In this document: in pieces, positions 1 through 12,300 of the stretch | Layout of the letters: every line of letters starts with the position of its first letter | Position numbering within the stretch: position 1 is the stretch's first letter | From: Cyanophora paradoxa | Lineage: Eukaryota; Glaucocystophyceae; Cyanophorales; Cyanophoraceae | Reading direction: 5' to 3' | Assembly: GCA_004431415.1 (NCBI GenBank) | Contig: QPMI01000688.1 | Location: 1-55,416, forward strand | DNA length: 55,416 nucleotides | The notes under the pieces: model-generated | Told to the model about the DNA's origin: nothing | The model's database searches: none | The model's input: the letters and a program-made list of their open reading frames with translations, nothing else | Position numbers and translations under genes: made by a program

Positions 1-3000
1 CTGACTTCACACCGGGCGCCGCGTCAAGCACGATGAGCACGAACTCGTCGACGGCAGCATCGCTGTTCGGTGCGCGGGGCGGGGCGCGGGGTGGAGCCGC
101 GGGGCGCCGCGTCGCGCTGGGCCCTGACGCTGCTCGCAGCCAAGTCGGTGGGCCGCCGTCGGTGACGGTCTCGTCGAGCGGGGGCGGACGCTGTTTTGGC
201 GCGGTGTCCTGGAATACGACGGGGGCGTCGGGCACGGAGCCGGCGTACGCGAACGTGACCGTGAGCTGCTCGAGCAACGCGTGGCGGACTCGGCCTCGAA
301 CGCGACAGTGGCCTCGGAGACGGGGACGGGCTCGGCCGGTGCTGTCAGCGCGGGCTCCGGGAGTGGCAGGTGCAGTCGCACGTGACGAGCTGCGCGGCGA
401 CGGTGTACTACTCGTACCTGGGGGTGCGTCGAGCGCCCGGCGTACTCGACGGGTGCGTGGGCCACGGCAGACACTTTTTTGCGGGTCCTGGATGGAGGCT
501 GACGCGGGGCGTGGGGCGCAGTGCACGCAAAGACGGTGGAGAACGTGACGGTGGGACGCCGATCCGCAGTCGACGACGTCGGTGACGGTGCCCGTGAGCT
601 GGGCGCTCTCGGCGGTGGGGTACAGCGGGGACAACGTGGCGCCGACGTACGGGCCGCTGGAGTGAGCTGCTCCGGGGCCGCGTGACGCGGACGGGCTCCC
701 TGGCGAGCGCACGATCACGGCTGGGGCGACGAGCGCAGCGTGACCGTCTTGGGGCTCCCGAGATGGGCGCGTCGTACACGATCACGTGCAGCGGGGCCAA
801 TCTGACGGCGTACGCGGGGACCGTGACGGGCGCGGCGCCTGACTTCACACCGGGCGCCGCGTCAAGCACGATGAGCACGAACTCGTCGACGGCAGCATCG
901 CTGTTCGGTGCGCGGGGGCGGGCGCGGGGTGGAGCCGCGGGCGGCCGCGTCGCGCTGGGCCCTGACGCCTGCTCGCAGCCAAGTCGGTGGGCCGCCGTCG
1001 GTGACGTCTCGTCGAGCGGGCGCGACGCTGTTTTGGCGGCGGTGTCCTGGAATAACGAGGGGGGTCGGCACGGAGCCGGCGTACGCGAACGTGACCGTGA
1101 GCTGCTCGAGCAACGGCGTGGCGGACTCGGCCTCGAACGCGACAGTGGCCTCGAGACGGGGACGGGCTCGGCCACGGTGCTGGTCAGCGCGGGCTCCGGG
1201 AGGTGGCAGGTGCAGTCGCACGTGACGAGCTGCGCGGCGACGGGTACTACTCGTACCTGGGGGTGGCGTCGAGCGCCACGGCGTACTCGACGGGTGCGTG
1301 GCCACGGCAGACACTTTTTTGCGGGTCCTGGATGGAGGCTGACGCGGGGCGTGGGCAGTGCACGCAAAGACGGTGGAGAACGTGACGGTGGGACGCCGAT
1401 CCCGCAGTCGACGACGTCGGTGACGGTGCCCGTGAGCTGGGCGCTCTCGCGGTGGGTACAGCGGGACAACGTGGCGCCGACGTACGGGCCGCTGGAGGTG
1501 AGCTGCTCCGGGGCCGGCGTGACGCGGACGGGCTCCCTGGCGAGCGGCACGATCACGGCTGGGCGACGAGCGCCAACGTGACCGTCTTGGGGCTCCCCGA
1601 GATGGCGCGTCGTACACGATCACGTGCAGCGGGCCAATCTGACGGCGTACGCGGGACCGTGACGGGCGCGGCGCCTGACTTCACACCGGGCGCCGTCAAG
1701 CACGATGAGCACGAACTCGTCGACGGCAGCATCGCTGTTTGGTGCGCGGGGGCGGGGCGCGGGTGGAGCGCGGGGTGCGGGGCGCGCGCGCTGGCTGACG
1801 CCTGTCGCAGCCAAGTCGTGTGGGCCGCCGTCGGTGACGGTCTCTCGAGCGGGGCGGACGCTGTTTTGGCGGCGGTGTCCTGGAATACGACGGGGCGTCG
1901 GGCACGGACGGCGTACGCAACGTGACCGTGAGCTGCTCGAGCAACGGCGTGGCGGATCGGCCTCGAACGCACAGTGGCCTCGGAGACGGGACGGCTCGGC
2001 CACGGTGCTGGTCAGCGCGGGCTCCGGGAGTTGGCAGGTGCAGTCGCACGTGACGAGCGCGCGCGACGGTGTACTACTCGTACCTGGGGGTGGCGTCGAG
2101 CGCCACGGCGTACTCGACGGGTGCGTGGGCCACGGCAGCACTTTTTGCGGTCCTGGGATGGAGGCTGACGCGGGGCGTGGGGCGCAGTGCACGCAAAGAC
2201 GTGGAGAACGTGACGGTGGGGACGCCGATCCCGCAGTCGACGACGTCGGTGACGGTGCCCGTGAGCTGGGCGCTTCGGCGGTGGGGTACAGCGGGGACAC
2301 TGGCGCCGACGTACGGCCGCTGGAGTGAGCTGCTCCGGGGCCGGCGTGACGCGGACGGGCTCCCTGGCGAGCGCACGATCACGGCTGGGGCGACGAGCGC
2401 CAGCGTGACCGTCTTGGGGCTCCCCGAGAATGGGCGCGTCGTACACGATCACGTGCAGCGGGGCCAATCTGACGGCGTACGCGGGACCGTGACGGCGGGC
2501 GCCTGACTTCACACCGGGCGCCGCGTCAAGCACGAGATGAGCACGAACTCGTCGACGGCAGCATCGCTGTTCGGGCGCGGGGGCGGGGCGCGGGTGGAGC
2601 CGCGGGGCGGCCGCGTCGCGCTGGCCCTGACGCCTGCTCGCAGCCAAGTCGGTGGGCCGCCGTCGTGACGGTCTCGTCGAGCGGGGGACGCTGTTTTGGC
2701 GGCGTGTCCTGGAATACGACGGGGCGTCGGGCACGAGCCGGCGTACGAGAACGTGACCGTGAGCTGCTCGAGCAACGGCGTGGCGGACTCGGCTCGAACG
2801 CGACAGTGGCCTCGGAGACGGGGACGGGCTCGGCACGGTGCTGGTCAGCGCGGGCTCCGGGAGGTGGCAGGTGCAGTCGCACGTGACGAGCTGCGCGGCG
2901 ACGGTACTACTCGTACCTGGGGTGGCGTCGAGCGCCACGGCGTACTCGACGGGTGCGTGGGCCACGGCAGACACTTTTTCGCGGTCCTGGGATGGAGGCT

Positions 3001-3353
3001 GACGCGGGGCGTGGGCGCAGTGCACGCAAAGACGGTGGAGAACGGACGGTGGGACGCGATCCCGCAGTCGACGACGTCGGTGACGGTGCCCGTGAGCTGG
3101 GCGCTCTCGGCGTGGGTACAGCGGGGACAACGTGGGACGTACGGGCCGCTGGAGGGAGCTGCTCCGGGGCCGGCGTGACGCGGGTCCCTGGCGAGCGGCA
3201 CGATCACGGCTGGGGCGACGAGCGCGTGACCGTCTTGGGGCTCCCCGAGATGGGCGCGTCGTACACGATCACGTGCAGCGGGGCCAATCTGACGGCGTAC
3301 GCGGGACCGTGACGGGCGCGGCGCCTGACTTCACACCGGGGCCGCGAAGCACG
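1..3353 (+). repeat. Error-rich units 1-4
   Basis: Landmark spacing here is 838, 834, 832 and 817 instead of 858. Almost every homopolymer class has lost a base somewhere (GGGG to GGG, CC to C, AAC to AC), in exons and introns alike. No exon in this block is open over its full length. Intron 2 is T-type (six T then G) in units 1 and 2. An exon B near 2402 reads GCCAGCGTG, an Asn-to-Ser change. Confidence 0.9.
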
Positions 3354-6300
3354 ATGAGCACGAACTCGTCGACGCAGCATCGCTGTTCGGTGCGCGGGGC
3401 GGGCGCGGGGTGAGCCGCGGGGCGGCCGCGTCGCGCTGGGCCCTGACGCCTGCTCGCAGCCAAGTCGGTGGGGCCGCCGTCGGTGACGGTCTCGTCGAGC
3501 GGGGCGGACGCTGTTTTGGCGGCGGTGTCCTGGAATACGACGGGGCGTCGGGCACGGAGCCGGCGTACGCGAACGTGACGTGAGCTGCTCGAGCAACGGC
3601 GTGGCGGACTCGGCCTCGAACGCGACAGTGGCCTCGGAGACGGGGACGGGCTCGGCCACGGTGCTGGTCAGCGCGGGCTCCGGGAGGTGGCAGGTGCAGT
3701 CGCACGTGACGAGCTGCGCGGCGACGGTGTACTACTCGTACCTGGGGGTGGCGTCGAGCGCCACGGCGTACTCGACGGGTGCGTGGGGCCACGGCAGACA
3801 CTTTTTCGCGGGTCCTGGGATGGAGGCTGACGCGGGGCGTGGGGCGCAGTGCACGCAAAGACGGTGGAGAACGTGACGGTGGGGACGCCGATCCCGCAGT
3901 CGACGACGTCGGTGACGGTGCCCGTGAGCTGGGCGCTCTCGGCGGTGGGGTACAGCGGGGACAACGTGGCGCCGACGTACGGGCCGCTGGAGGTGAGCTG
4001 CTCCGGGGCCGGCGTGACGCGAACGGGCTCCCTGGCGAGCGGCACGATCACGGCTGGGGCGACGAGCGCCAACGTGACCGTCTTGGGGCTCCCCGAGATG
4101 GGCGCGTCGTACACGATCACGTGCAGCGGGGCCAATCTGACGGCGTACGCGGGGACCGTGACGGGCGCGGCGCCTGACTTCACACCGGGCGCCGCGTCAA
4201 GCACGATGAGCACGAACTCGTCGACGGCAGCATCGCTGTTCGGTGCGCGGGGGCGGGGCGCGGGGTGGAGCCGCGGGGCGGCCGCGTCGCGCTGGGCCCT
4301 GACGCCTGCTCGCAGCCAAGTCGGTGGGGCCGCCGTCGGTGACGGTCTCGTCGAGCGGGGCGGACGCTGTTTTGGCGGCGGTGTCCTGGAATACGACGGG
4401 GGCGTCGGGCACGGAGCCGGCGTACGCGAACGTGACCGTGAGCTGCTCGAGCAACGGCGTGGCGGACTCGGCTCGAACGCGACAGTGGCCTCGGAGACGG
4501 GGACGGGCTCGGCCACGGTGCTGGTCAGCGCGGGCTCCGGGAGGTGGCAGGTGCAGTCGCACGTGACGAGCTGCGCGGCGACGGTGTACTACTCGTACCT
4601 GGGGGTGGCGAGCGCCACGGCGTACTCGACGGGTGCGTGGGGCACGGCAGACACTTTTTGCGGGTCCTGGGATGGAGGCTGACGCGGGGCGTGGGGCGCA
4701 GTGCACGCAAAGACGGTGGAGAACGTGACGGTGGGGACGCCGATCCCGCAGTCGACGACGTCGGTGACGGTGCCCGTGAGCTGGCGCTCTCGGCGGGGGG
4801 TACAGCGGGGACAACGTGGCGCCGACGTACGGGCCGCTGGAGGTGAGCTGCTCCGGGGCCGGCGTGACGCGGACGGGCTCCCTGGCGAGCGGCACGATCA
4901 CGGCTGGGGCGACGAGCGCCAACGTGACCGTCTTGGGGCTCCCCGAGATGGGCGCGTCGTACACGATCACGTGCAGCGGGGCCAATCTGACGGCGTACGC
5001 GGGACCGTGACGGGCGCGGCGCCTGACTTCACACCGGGCGCCGCGTCAAGCACGATGAGCACGAACTCGTCGACGGCAGCATCGCTGTTCGGTGCGCGGG
5101 GGCGGGGCGGGGTGGAGCCGCGGGGCGGCCGCGTCGCGCTGGGCCCTGACGCCTGCTCGCAGCCAAGTCGGTGGGGCCGCCGTCGGTGACGGTCTCGTCG
5201 AGCGGGGCGGACGCTGTTTTGGCGGCGGTGTCCTGGAATACGACGGGGGCGTCGGGCACGGAGCCGGTACGCGAACGTGACCGTGAGCTGCTCGAGCAAC
5301 GGCGTGGCGGACTCGGCCTCGAACGCGACAGTGGCCTCGGAGACGGGGACGGGCTCGGCCACGGTGCTGGTCAGCGCGGGCTCCGGGAGGTGGCAGGTGC
5401 AGTCGCACGTGACGAGCTGCGCGGCGACGGTGTACTACTCGTACCTGGGGGTGGCGTCGAGCGCCACGGCGTACTCGACGGGTGCGTGGGGCCACGGCAG
5501 ACACTTTTTCGCGGGTCCTGGGATGGAGGCTGACGCGGGGCGTGGGGCGCAGTGCACGCAAAGACGGTGGAGAACGTGACGGTGGGGACGCCGATCCCGC
5601 AGTCGACGACGTCGGTGACGGTGCCCGTGAGCTGGGCGCTCTCGGCGGTGGGGTACAGCGGGGACAACGTGGCGCCGACGTACGGGCCGCTGGAGGTGAG
5701 CTGCTCCGGGGCCGGCGTGACGCGGACGGGCTCCCTGGCGAGCGGCACGATCACGGCTGGGGCGACGAGCGCCATGACCGTCTTGGGGCTCCCCGAGATG
5801 GGCGCGTCGTACACGATCACGTGCAGCGGGGCCAATCTGACGGCGTACGCGGGGACCGTGACGGGCGCGGCGCCTGACTTCACACCGGGCGCCGCGTCAA
5901 GCACGATGAGCACGAACTCGTCGACGGCAGCATCGCTGTTCGGTGCGCGGGGGCGGGGCGCGGGTGGAGCCGCGGGGCGGCCGCGTCGCGCTGGGCCCTG
6001 ACGCCTGCTCGCAGCCAAGTCGGTGGGGCCGCCGTCGGTGACGGTCTCGTCGAGCGGGGCGGACGCTGTTTTGGCGGCGGTGTCCTGGAATACGACGGGG
6101 GCGTCGGGCACGGAGCCGGCGTACGCGAACGTGACCGTGAGCTGCTCGAGCAACGGCGTGGCGGACTCGGCCTCGAACGCGACAGTGGCCTCGGAGACGG
6201 GGACGGGCTCGGCCACGGTGCTGGTCAGCGCGGGCTCCGGGAGGTGGCAGGTGCAGTCGCACGTGACGAGCTGCGCGGCGACGGTGTACTACTCGTACCT

Positions 6301-9300
6301 GGGGTGGCGTCGAGCGCCACGGCGTACTCGACGGGTGCGTGGGGCCACGGCAGACACTTTTTTGCGGGTCCTGGGATGGAGGCTGACGCGGGGCGTGGGG
6401 CGCAGTGCACGCAAAGACGGTGGAGAACGTGACGGTGGGGACGCCGATCCCGCAGTCGACGACGTCGGTGACGGTGCCCGTGAGCTGGGCGCTCTCGGCG
6501 GTGGGGTACAGCGGGGACAACGTGGCGCCGACGTACGGGCCGCTGGAGGTGAGCTGCTCCGGGGCCGGCGTGACGCGGACGGGCTCCCTGGCGAGCGGCA
6601 CGATCACGGCTGGGGCGACGAGCGCCAACGTGACCGTCTTGGGGCTCCCCGAGATGGGCGTCGTACACGATCACGTGCAGCGGGGCCAATCTGACGGCGT
6701 ACGCGGGGACCGTGACGGGCGCGGCGCCTGACTTCACACCGGGCGCCGCGTCAAGCACGATGAGCACGAACTCGTCGACGGCAGCATCGCTGTTCGGTGC
6801 GCGGGGGCGGGGCGCGGGTGGAGCCGGGGGCGGCCGCGTCGCGCTGGGCCCTGACGCCTGCTCGCAGCCAAGTCGGTGGGGCCGCCGTCGGTGACGGTCT
6901 CGTCGAGCGGGGCGGACGCTGTTTTGGCGGCGGTGTCCTGGAATACGACGGGGGCGTCGGGCACGGAGCCGGCGTACGCGAACGTGACCGTGAGCTGCTC
7001 GAGCAACGGCGTGGCGGACTCGGCCTCGAACGCGACAGTGGCCTCGGAGACGGGGACGGGCTCGGCCACGGTGCTGGTCAGCGCGGGCTCCGGGAGGTGG
7101 CAGGTGCAGTCGCACGTGACGAGCTGCGCGGCGACGGTGTACTACTCGTACCTGGGGGTGGCGTCGAGCGCCACGGCGTACTCGACGGGTGCGTGGGGCC
7201 ACGGCAGACACTTTTTGCGGGTCCTGGGATGGAGGCTGACGCGGGGCGTGGGGCGCAGTGCACGCAAAGACGGTGGAGAACGTGACGGTGGGGACGCCGA
7301 TCCCGCAGTCGACGACGTCGGTGATCGGTGGCCGTGAGGCTGGGCGCTCTCGGCGGTGGGGTACAGCGGGGACAACGTGGCGCCGACCGTACGGGCCGCT
7401 GAGGTGAGCTGCTCGCGGGGCCGGCGTGACGCGGACGGGCTCCTGGCGAGCGGCACGATCACGGCTGGGGCGACGAGCGCCACGTGAACCGTCTTGGGGC
7501 TCCTCGAGATGTGCGCGTCGTTACACGATCACGTGCAGCGGGGCAATCTGACGCGTACGCGGGGACCGTGACGGGCGCGGCGCCTGACTTCACACCGGGC
7601 GCCGCGTCAAGCACGATGAGCCGAACTCGTCGACGGCAGCATTCGCTGTTTCGGTTGCGCGGGGCGGGGCGCGGGGTGGAGCCGCGGGGCGGCCGCGTCG
7701 CGCTGGGCCCTGACGCCTGCTCGCAGCCAAGTCGGTGGGGCCGCCGTCGGTGACGGTCTCGTCGAGCGGCGCGGACGCTGTTTTGGCGGCGGTGTCCTGG
7801 AATACGACGGGGGCGTCGGGCACGGAGCCGGCGTACGCGAACGTGACCGTGAGCTGCTTCGAGCAACGGCGTGGCGGACTCGGCCTCGAACGCGACAGTG
7901 GCCTCGGAGACGGGGACGGGCTCGGCCACGGTGCTGGTCAGCGCGGGCTCCGGGAGGTGGCAGGTGCAGTCGCACGTGACGAGCTGCGCGCGACGGTGTC
8001 TACTCGTACTGGGGGTGGCGTCGAGCGCCACGGCGTACTCGACGGGTGCGTGGGGCACGGCAGACACTTTTTGCGGGTCCTGGGATGGAGGCTGACGCGG
8101 GGCGTGGGGCGCAGTGCACGCAAAGACGGTGGAGAACGTGACGGTGGGGACGCCGATCCGGCAGTCGACGACGTCGGTGACGGTGCCCGTGAGCTGGGCG
8201 CTCTCGGCGGTGGGTACAGCGGGGACAACGTGGCGCCGACGTACGGGCGCTGCGAGGTGAGCTGCTCCGGGGCCGGCGTGACGCGGACGGGCTCCTGGCG
8301 AGCGGCACGATCACGGCTGGGGCGACGAGCGCCAACGTGACCGTCTTGGGGCTCCCCGAGATGGGCGCGTCGTACACGATCACGTGCAGCGGGGCCAATC
8401 TGACGGCGTACGCGGGGACCGTGACGGGCGCGGCGCCTGACTTCACACCGGGCGCCGCGTCAAGCACGATGAGCACGACTCGTCGACGGCAGCAATCGCT
8501 GTTCGGTGCGCGGGGGCGGGGCGGGGTGGAGCCGCGGGGCGGCCGCGTCGCGCTGGCCCTGACGCCTGCTCGCAGCCAAGTCGGTGGGCGCGCCGTCGGT
8601 GACGGTCTCGTCGAGCGGGGCGGACGCTGTTTTGGCGGGGTGTCTGGAATACGACGGGGGCGTCGGGCACGGAGCCGGCGTACGCGAACGTGACCGTGAG
8701 CTGCTCGAGCAACGGCGTGGCGGACTCGGCTCGAACGCGACAGTGGCCTCGGAGACGGGGACGGGCTCGCCACGGTGTGGTCAGCGCGGGCTCCGGGAGG
8801 TGGCAGGTGCAGTCGCACTGACGAGCTGCGCGGCGACGGTGTACTACTCGTACCTGGGGTGGCGTCGAGCGCCACGGCGTACTCGACGGGTGCGTGGGGC
8901 CACGGCAGACACTTTTTCGCGGGTCCTGGGATGGAGGCTGACGCGGGGCGTGGGGCGCAGTGCACGCAAAGACGGTGGAGAACGTGACGGTGGGGACGCC
9001 GATCCCGCAGTCGACGACGTCGGTGACGGTGCCCGTGAGCGGGCGCTCTCGGCGGTGGGGTACAGCGGGGACAACGTGGCCCGACGTACGGGCCGCTGGA
9101 GGTGAGCTGCTCCGGGCCGGCGTGACGCGGACGGGCTCCCTGCGAGCGGCACGATCACGGCTGGGGCGACGAGCGCCAACGTGAACGTCTTGGGGCTCCC
9201 GAGATGGGCGCGTCGTACACGATCACGTGCAGCGGGGCCAATCTGACGGCGTAGCGGGACCGTGACGGGCGCGGCGCTGACTTCACACCGGGCGCCGGTC

Positions 9301-12300
9301 AAGCACGATGAGCACGAACTCGTCGACGGCGCATCGCTGTTCGGTGCGCGGGGCGGGGCGCGGGTGGAGCCGCGGGGCGGCCGCGTCGCGCTGGGCCCTG
9401 ACGCCTGCTCGCAGCCAAGTCGTGGGGCGCCGTCGGTGACGGTCTCGTCGAGCGGGCGGACGCTGTTTTGGCGGCGGTGTCCTGGAATACGACGGGGGCG
9501 TCGGGCACGGGGCGGCGTACGCGAACGTGACCGTGAGCTGCTCGAGCAACGGCGTGGCGGACTCGGCCTCGACGCGACAGTGGCCTCGGAGACGGGGACG
9601 GGCTCGGCCACGTGCTGGTCAGCGCGGGCTCCGGAGGTGGCAGGTGCAGTCGCACGTGACGAGCTGCGCGGCGACGGTGTACTTACTCGTACCTGGGGGT
9701 GGCGTCGAGCGCCACGGCGTACTCGACGGTGCGTGGGGCCACGGCAGACACTTTTTGCGGGTCCTGGGATGGAGGCTGACGCGGGCGTGGGCGCAGTGCA
9801 CGCAAAGACGGTGGAGAACGTGACGGTGGGGACGCCGATCCCGCAGTCGACGACGTCGGTGACGGTGCCCGTGAGCTGGGCGCTCTCGGCGGTGGGGTAC
9901 AGCGGGGAAACGTGGCGCCGACGTACGGGCCGTGGAGGTGAGCTGCTCCGGGGCCGGCGTGACGCGGACGGGCTCCCTGGCGAGCGGCACGATCACGGCT
10001 GGGGCGACGAGCGCGCAACGTGACCGTCTTGGTGCTCCCGAGATGGGCGCGTCGTACACGATCACGTGCAGCGGGGCCAATCTGACGGCGTAACGCGGGG
10101 ACGTGACGGGCGCGGCGCCTGACTTCACACCGGGCGCCGCGTCAAGCACGATGAGCACGAACTCGTCGACGGCAGCATCGCTGTTCGGTGCGCGGGGCGG
10201 GGCGCGGGGTGGAGCCGCGGGGCGGCCGCGTCGCGCTGGCCTGACGCCTGCTCGCAGCCAAGTCGGTGGGGCCGCCGTCGGTGACGGTCTCGTCGAGCGG
10301 GGCGGACGCTGTTTTGGCGGCGGTTCCTGGAATACGACGGGGGCGTCGGGCACGGAGCCGGCGTACGCGAACGTGACCGTGAGCTGCTCGAGAACGGCGT
10401 GGCGGACTCGGCCTCGAACGCGACAGTGGCCTCGGAGACGGGGACGGGCTCGGCCACGGTGCTGGTCAGCGCGGGCTCCGGGAGGTGGCAGGTGCAGTCG
10501 CACGTGACGAGCTGCGCGGCGACGGTGTACTACTCGTACCTGGGGGTGGCGTCGAGCGCCACGGCGTACTCGACGGGTGCGTGGGGCACGGCAGACACTT
10601 TTTTGCGGTCCTGGGATGGAGGGCTGACGCGGGGCGTGGGGCGCAGTGCACGCAAAGACGGTGGAGAACGTGACGGTGGGGACGCCGATCCCGCAGTCGA
10701 CGACGTCGGTGACGGTGCCCGTGAGCTGGGCGCTCTCGGCGGTGGGGTACAGCGGGGACAACGTGGCGCCGACGTACGGGCCGCTGGAGGTGAGCTGCTC
10801 CGGGGCCGGCGTGACGCGGACGGGCTCCCTGGCGAGCGGCACGATCACGGCTGGGGCGACGAGCGCCACGTGACCGTCTTGGGGCTCCCCGAGAATGGGC
10901 GCGCGTACACGATCACGTGCAGCGGGGCAATCTGACGGCGTACGCGGGGACCGTGACGGGCGCGGCGCCTGACTTCACACCGGGCGCGCGTCAAGCACGT
11001 GAGCACGAACTCGTCGACAGGCAGCATCGCTGTTTCGGATGCGCCGGGGGCGGGGCGGCGGGGTGGAGCGCGGGGCGGCAGCGTCGCGCTGGCCCTGACG
11101 CTGCTCGCAGCCAAGTCGGTGGGGCCGCCGTCGGTGACGGTCTCGTCGAGGCGGGGCGGACGCTGTTTTGGCGGCGGTGTCCTGGAATACGACGGGGCGC
11201 GTCGGGCACGGAGCCGGCGTACGCGAACGTGAACCGTGAGCTGCTCGAGCAATCGGCGTGGCGGACTCGGCCTCGAACGCGACAGTGGCCTCGGAGACGG
11301 GGACGGCTCGGCCACGGTGCTGGTCAGCGCGGCTCCGGGAGGTGGCAGGTGCAGTCGCACGTGACGAGCTGCGCGGCGACGGTGTACTACTCGTACCTGG
11401 GGTGGCGTCGAGCGCCACGGCGTACTCGACGGGTGCGTGGGGCCACGGCAGACACTTTTTTTGCGGGTCCTGGGATGGAGGCTGACGCGGGCGTGGGGCG
11501 CAGTGGCACGCAAAGACGGTGAGAACGTGACGGTGGGGACGCCGATCCGCAGTCGACGACGTCGGTGACGGTGCCCGTGAGCTGGGCGCTCTCGGCGGTG
11601 GGGTACAGCGGGGACACGTGGCGCAGACGTACGGGCCGCTGGAGGTGAGCTGCTGCCGGGGCCGGCGTGACGCGGACGGGCTCCCTGGCGAGCGGCACGA
11701 TCACGGCTGGGGCGACGAGCGGCCAACGTGACCGTCTTGGGGCTCCCCGAGATGGCGGTCGTACACGATCACGTGCAGCGGGGCCAATTCTGACGGCGTA
11801 CGCGGGGACCGTGACGGGCGGGCTGGGCGCCTGACTTCACACCGGGCGCCGCGTCAAGCACGATGAGCACGAACTCGTCGACGCAGCATCGCTGTTCGGA
11901 TGCGCGGGGGCGGGGCGGGGGTGGAGCGCGGGGATCGGCCGCGTCGCGCTGGCCCTGACGCCTGCTGCAGCCAAGTCCGGTGGGCCGGCCGTCGGTGACG
12001 GTCTCGTCGAGCGGGGCGGACGCTGTTTTGGCGGCGGTGTCTGGAATACGACGGGGGGTCGGGCACGGAGCCGCGTACGGCGAACGTGACCGTAGAGCTG
12101 CTCGAGCAACGGCGTGGCGGACTCGGCCTCTGAACGCGACAGTGGCCTCGGAGACGGGGACGGGCTCGGCCACGGTGCTTGGTCAGCGCGGGCTTCCCGG
12201 GAGGTGGCAGGTGCAGTCAGCACGTGACGAGCTGCGCGGCGACGGTGTACTACTCGTACCTGGGGTGGCGTCGAGCGCCCGGCGTACTCGACGGGGTGCG

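Larger units (their letters stand above)
3354..7319 (+). repeat. Cleaner units 5-9
   Basis: Landmark spacing is 849-856. Most copies lack only a handful of bases. Intact exons are B at 3850-4242 and 5553-5942, and A at 6868-7188. Unit 8 (landmark 5906) has exon A open until one missing G near 6301 in the Leu-Gly-Val segment. Confidence 0.9.

Noticed and set aside
1-3353. Genuine pseudogenisation of the left-hand units
   Set aside because: Losses are single bases in homopolymers at equal rate in introns and exons with almost no substitutions, which fits sequence error better. It cannot be fully excluded without accurate reads.
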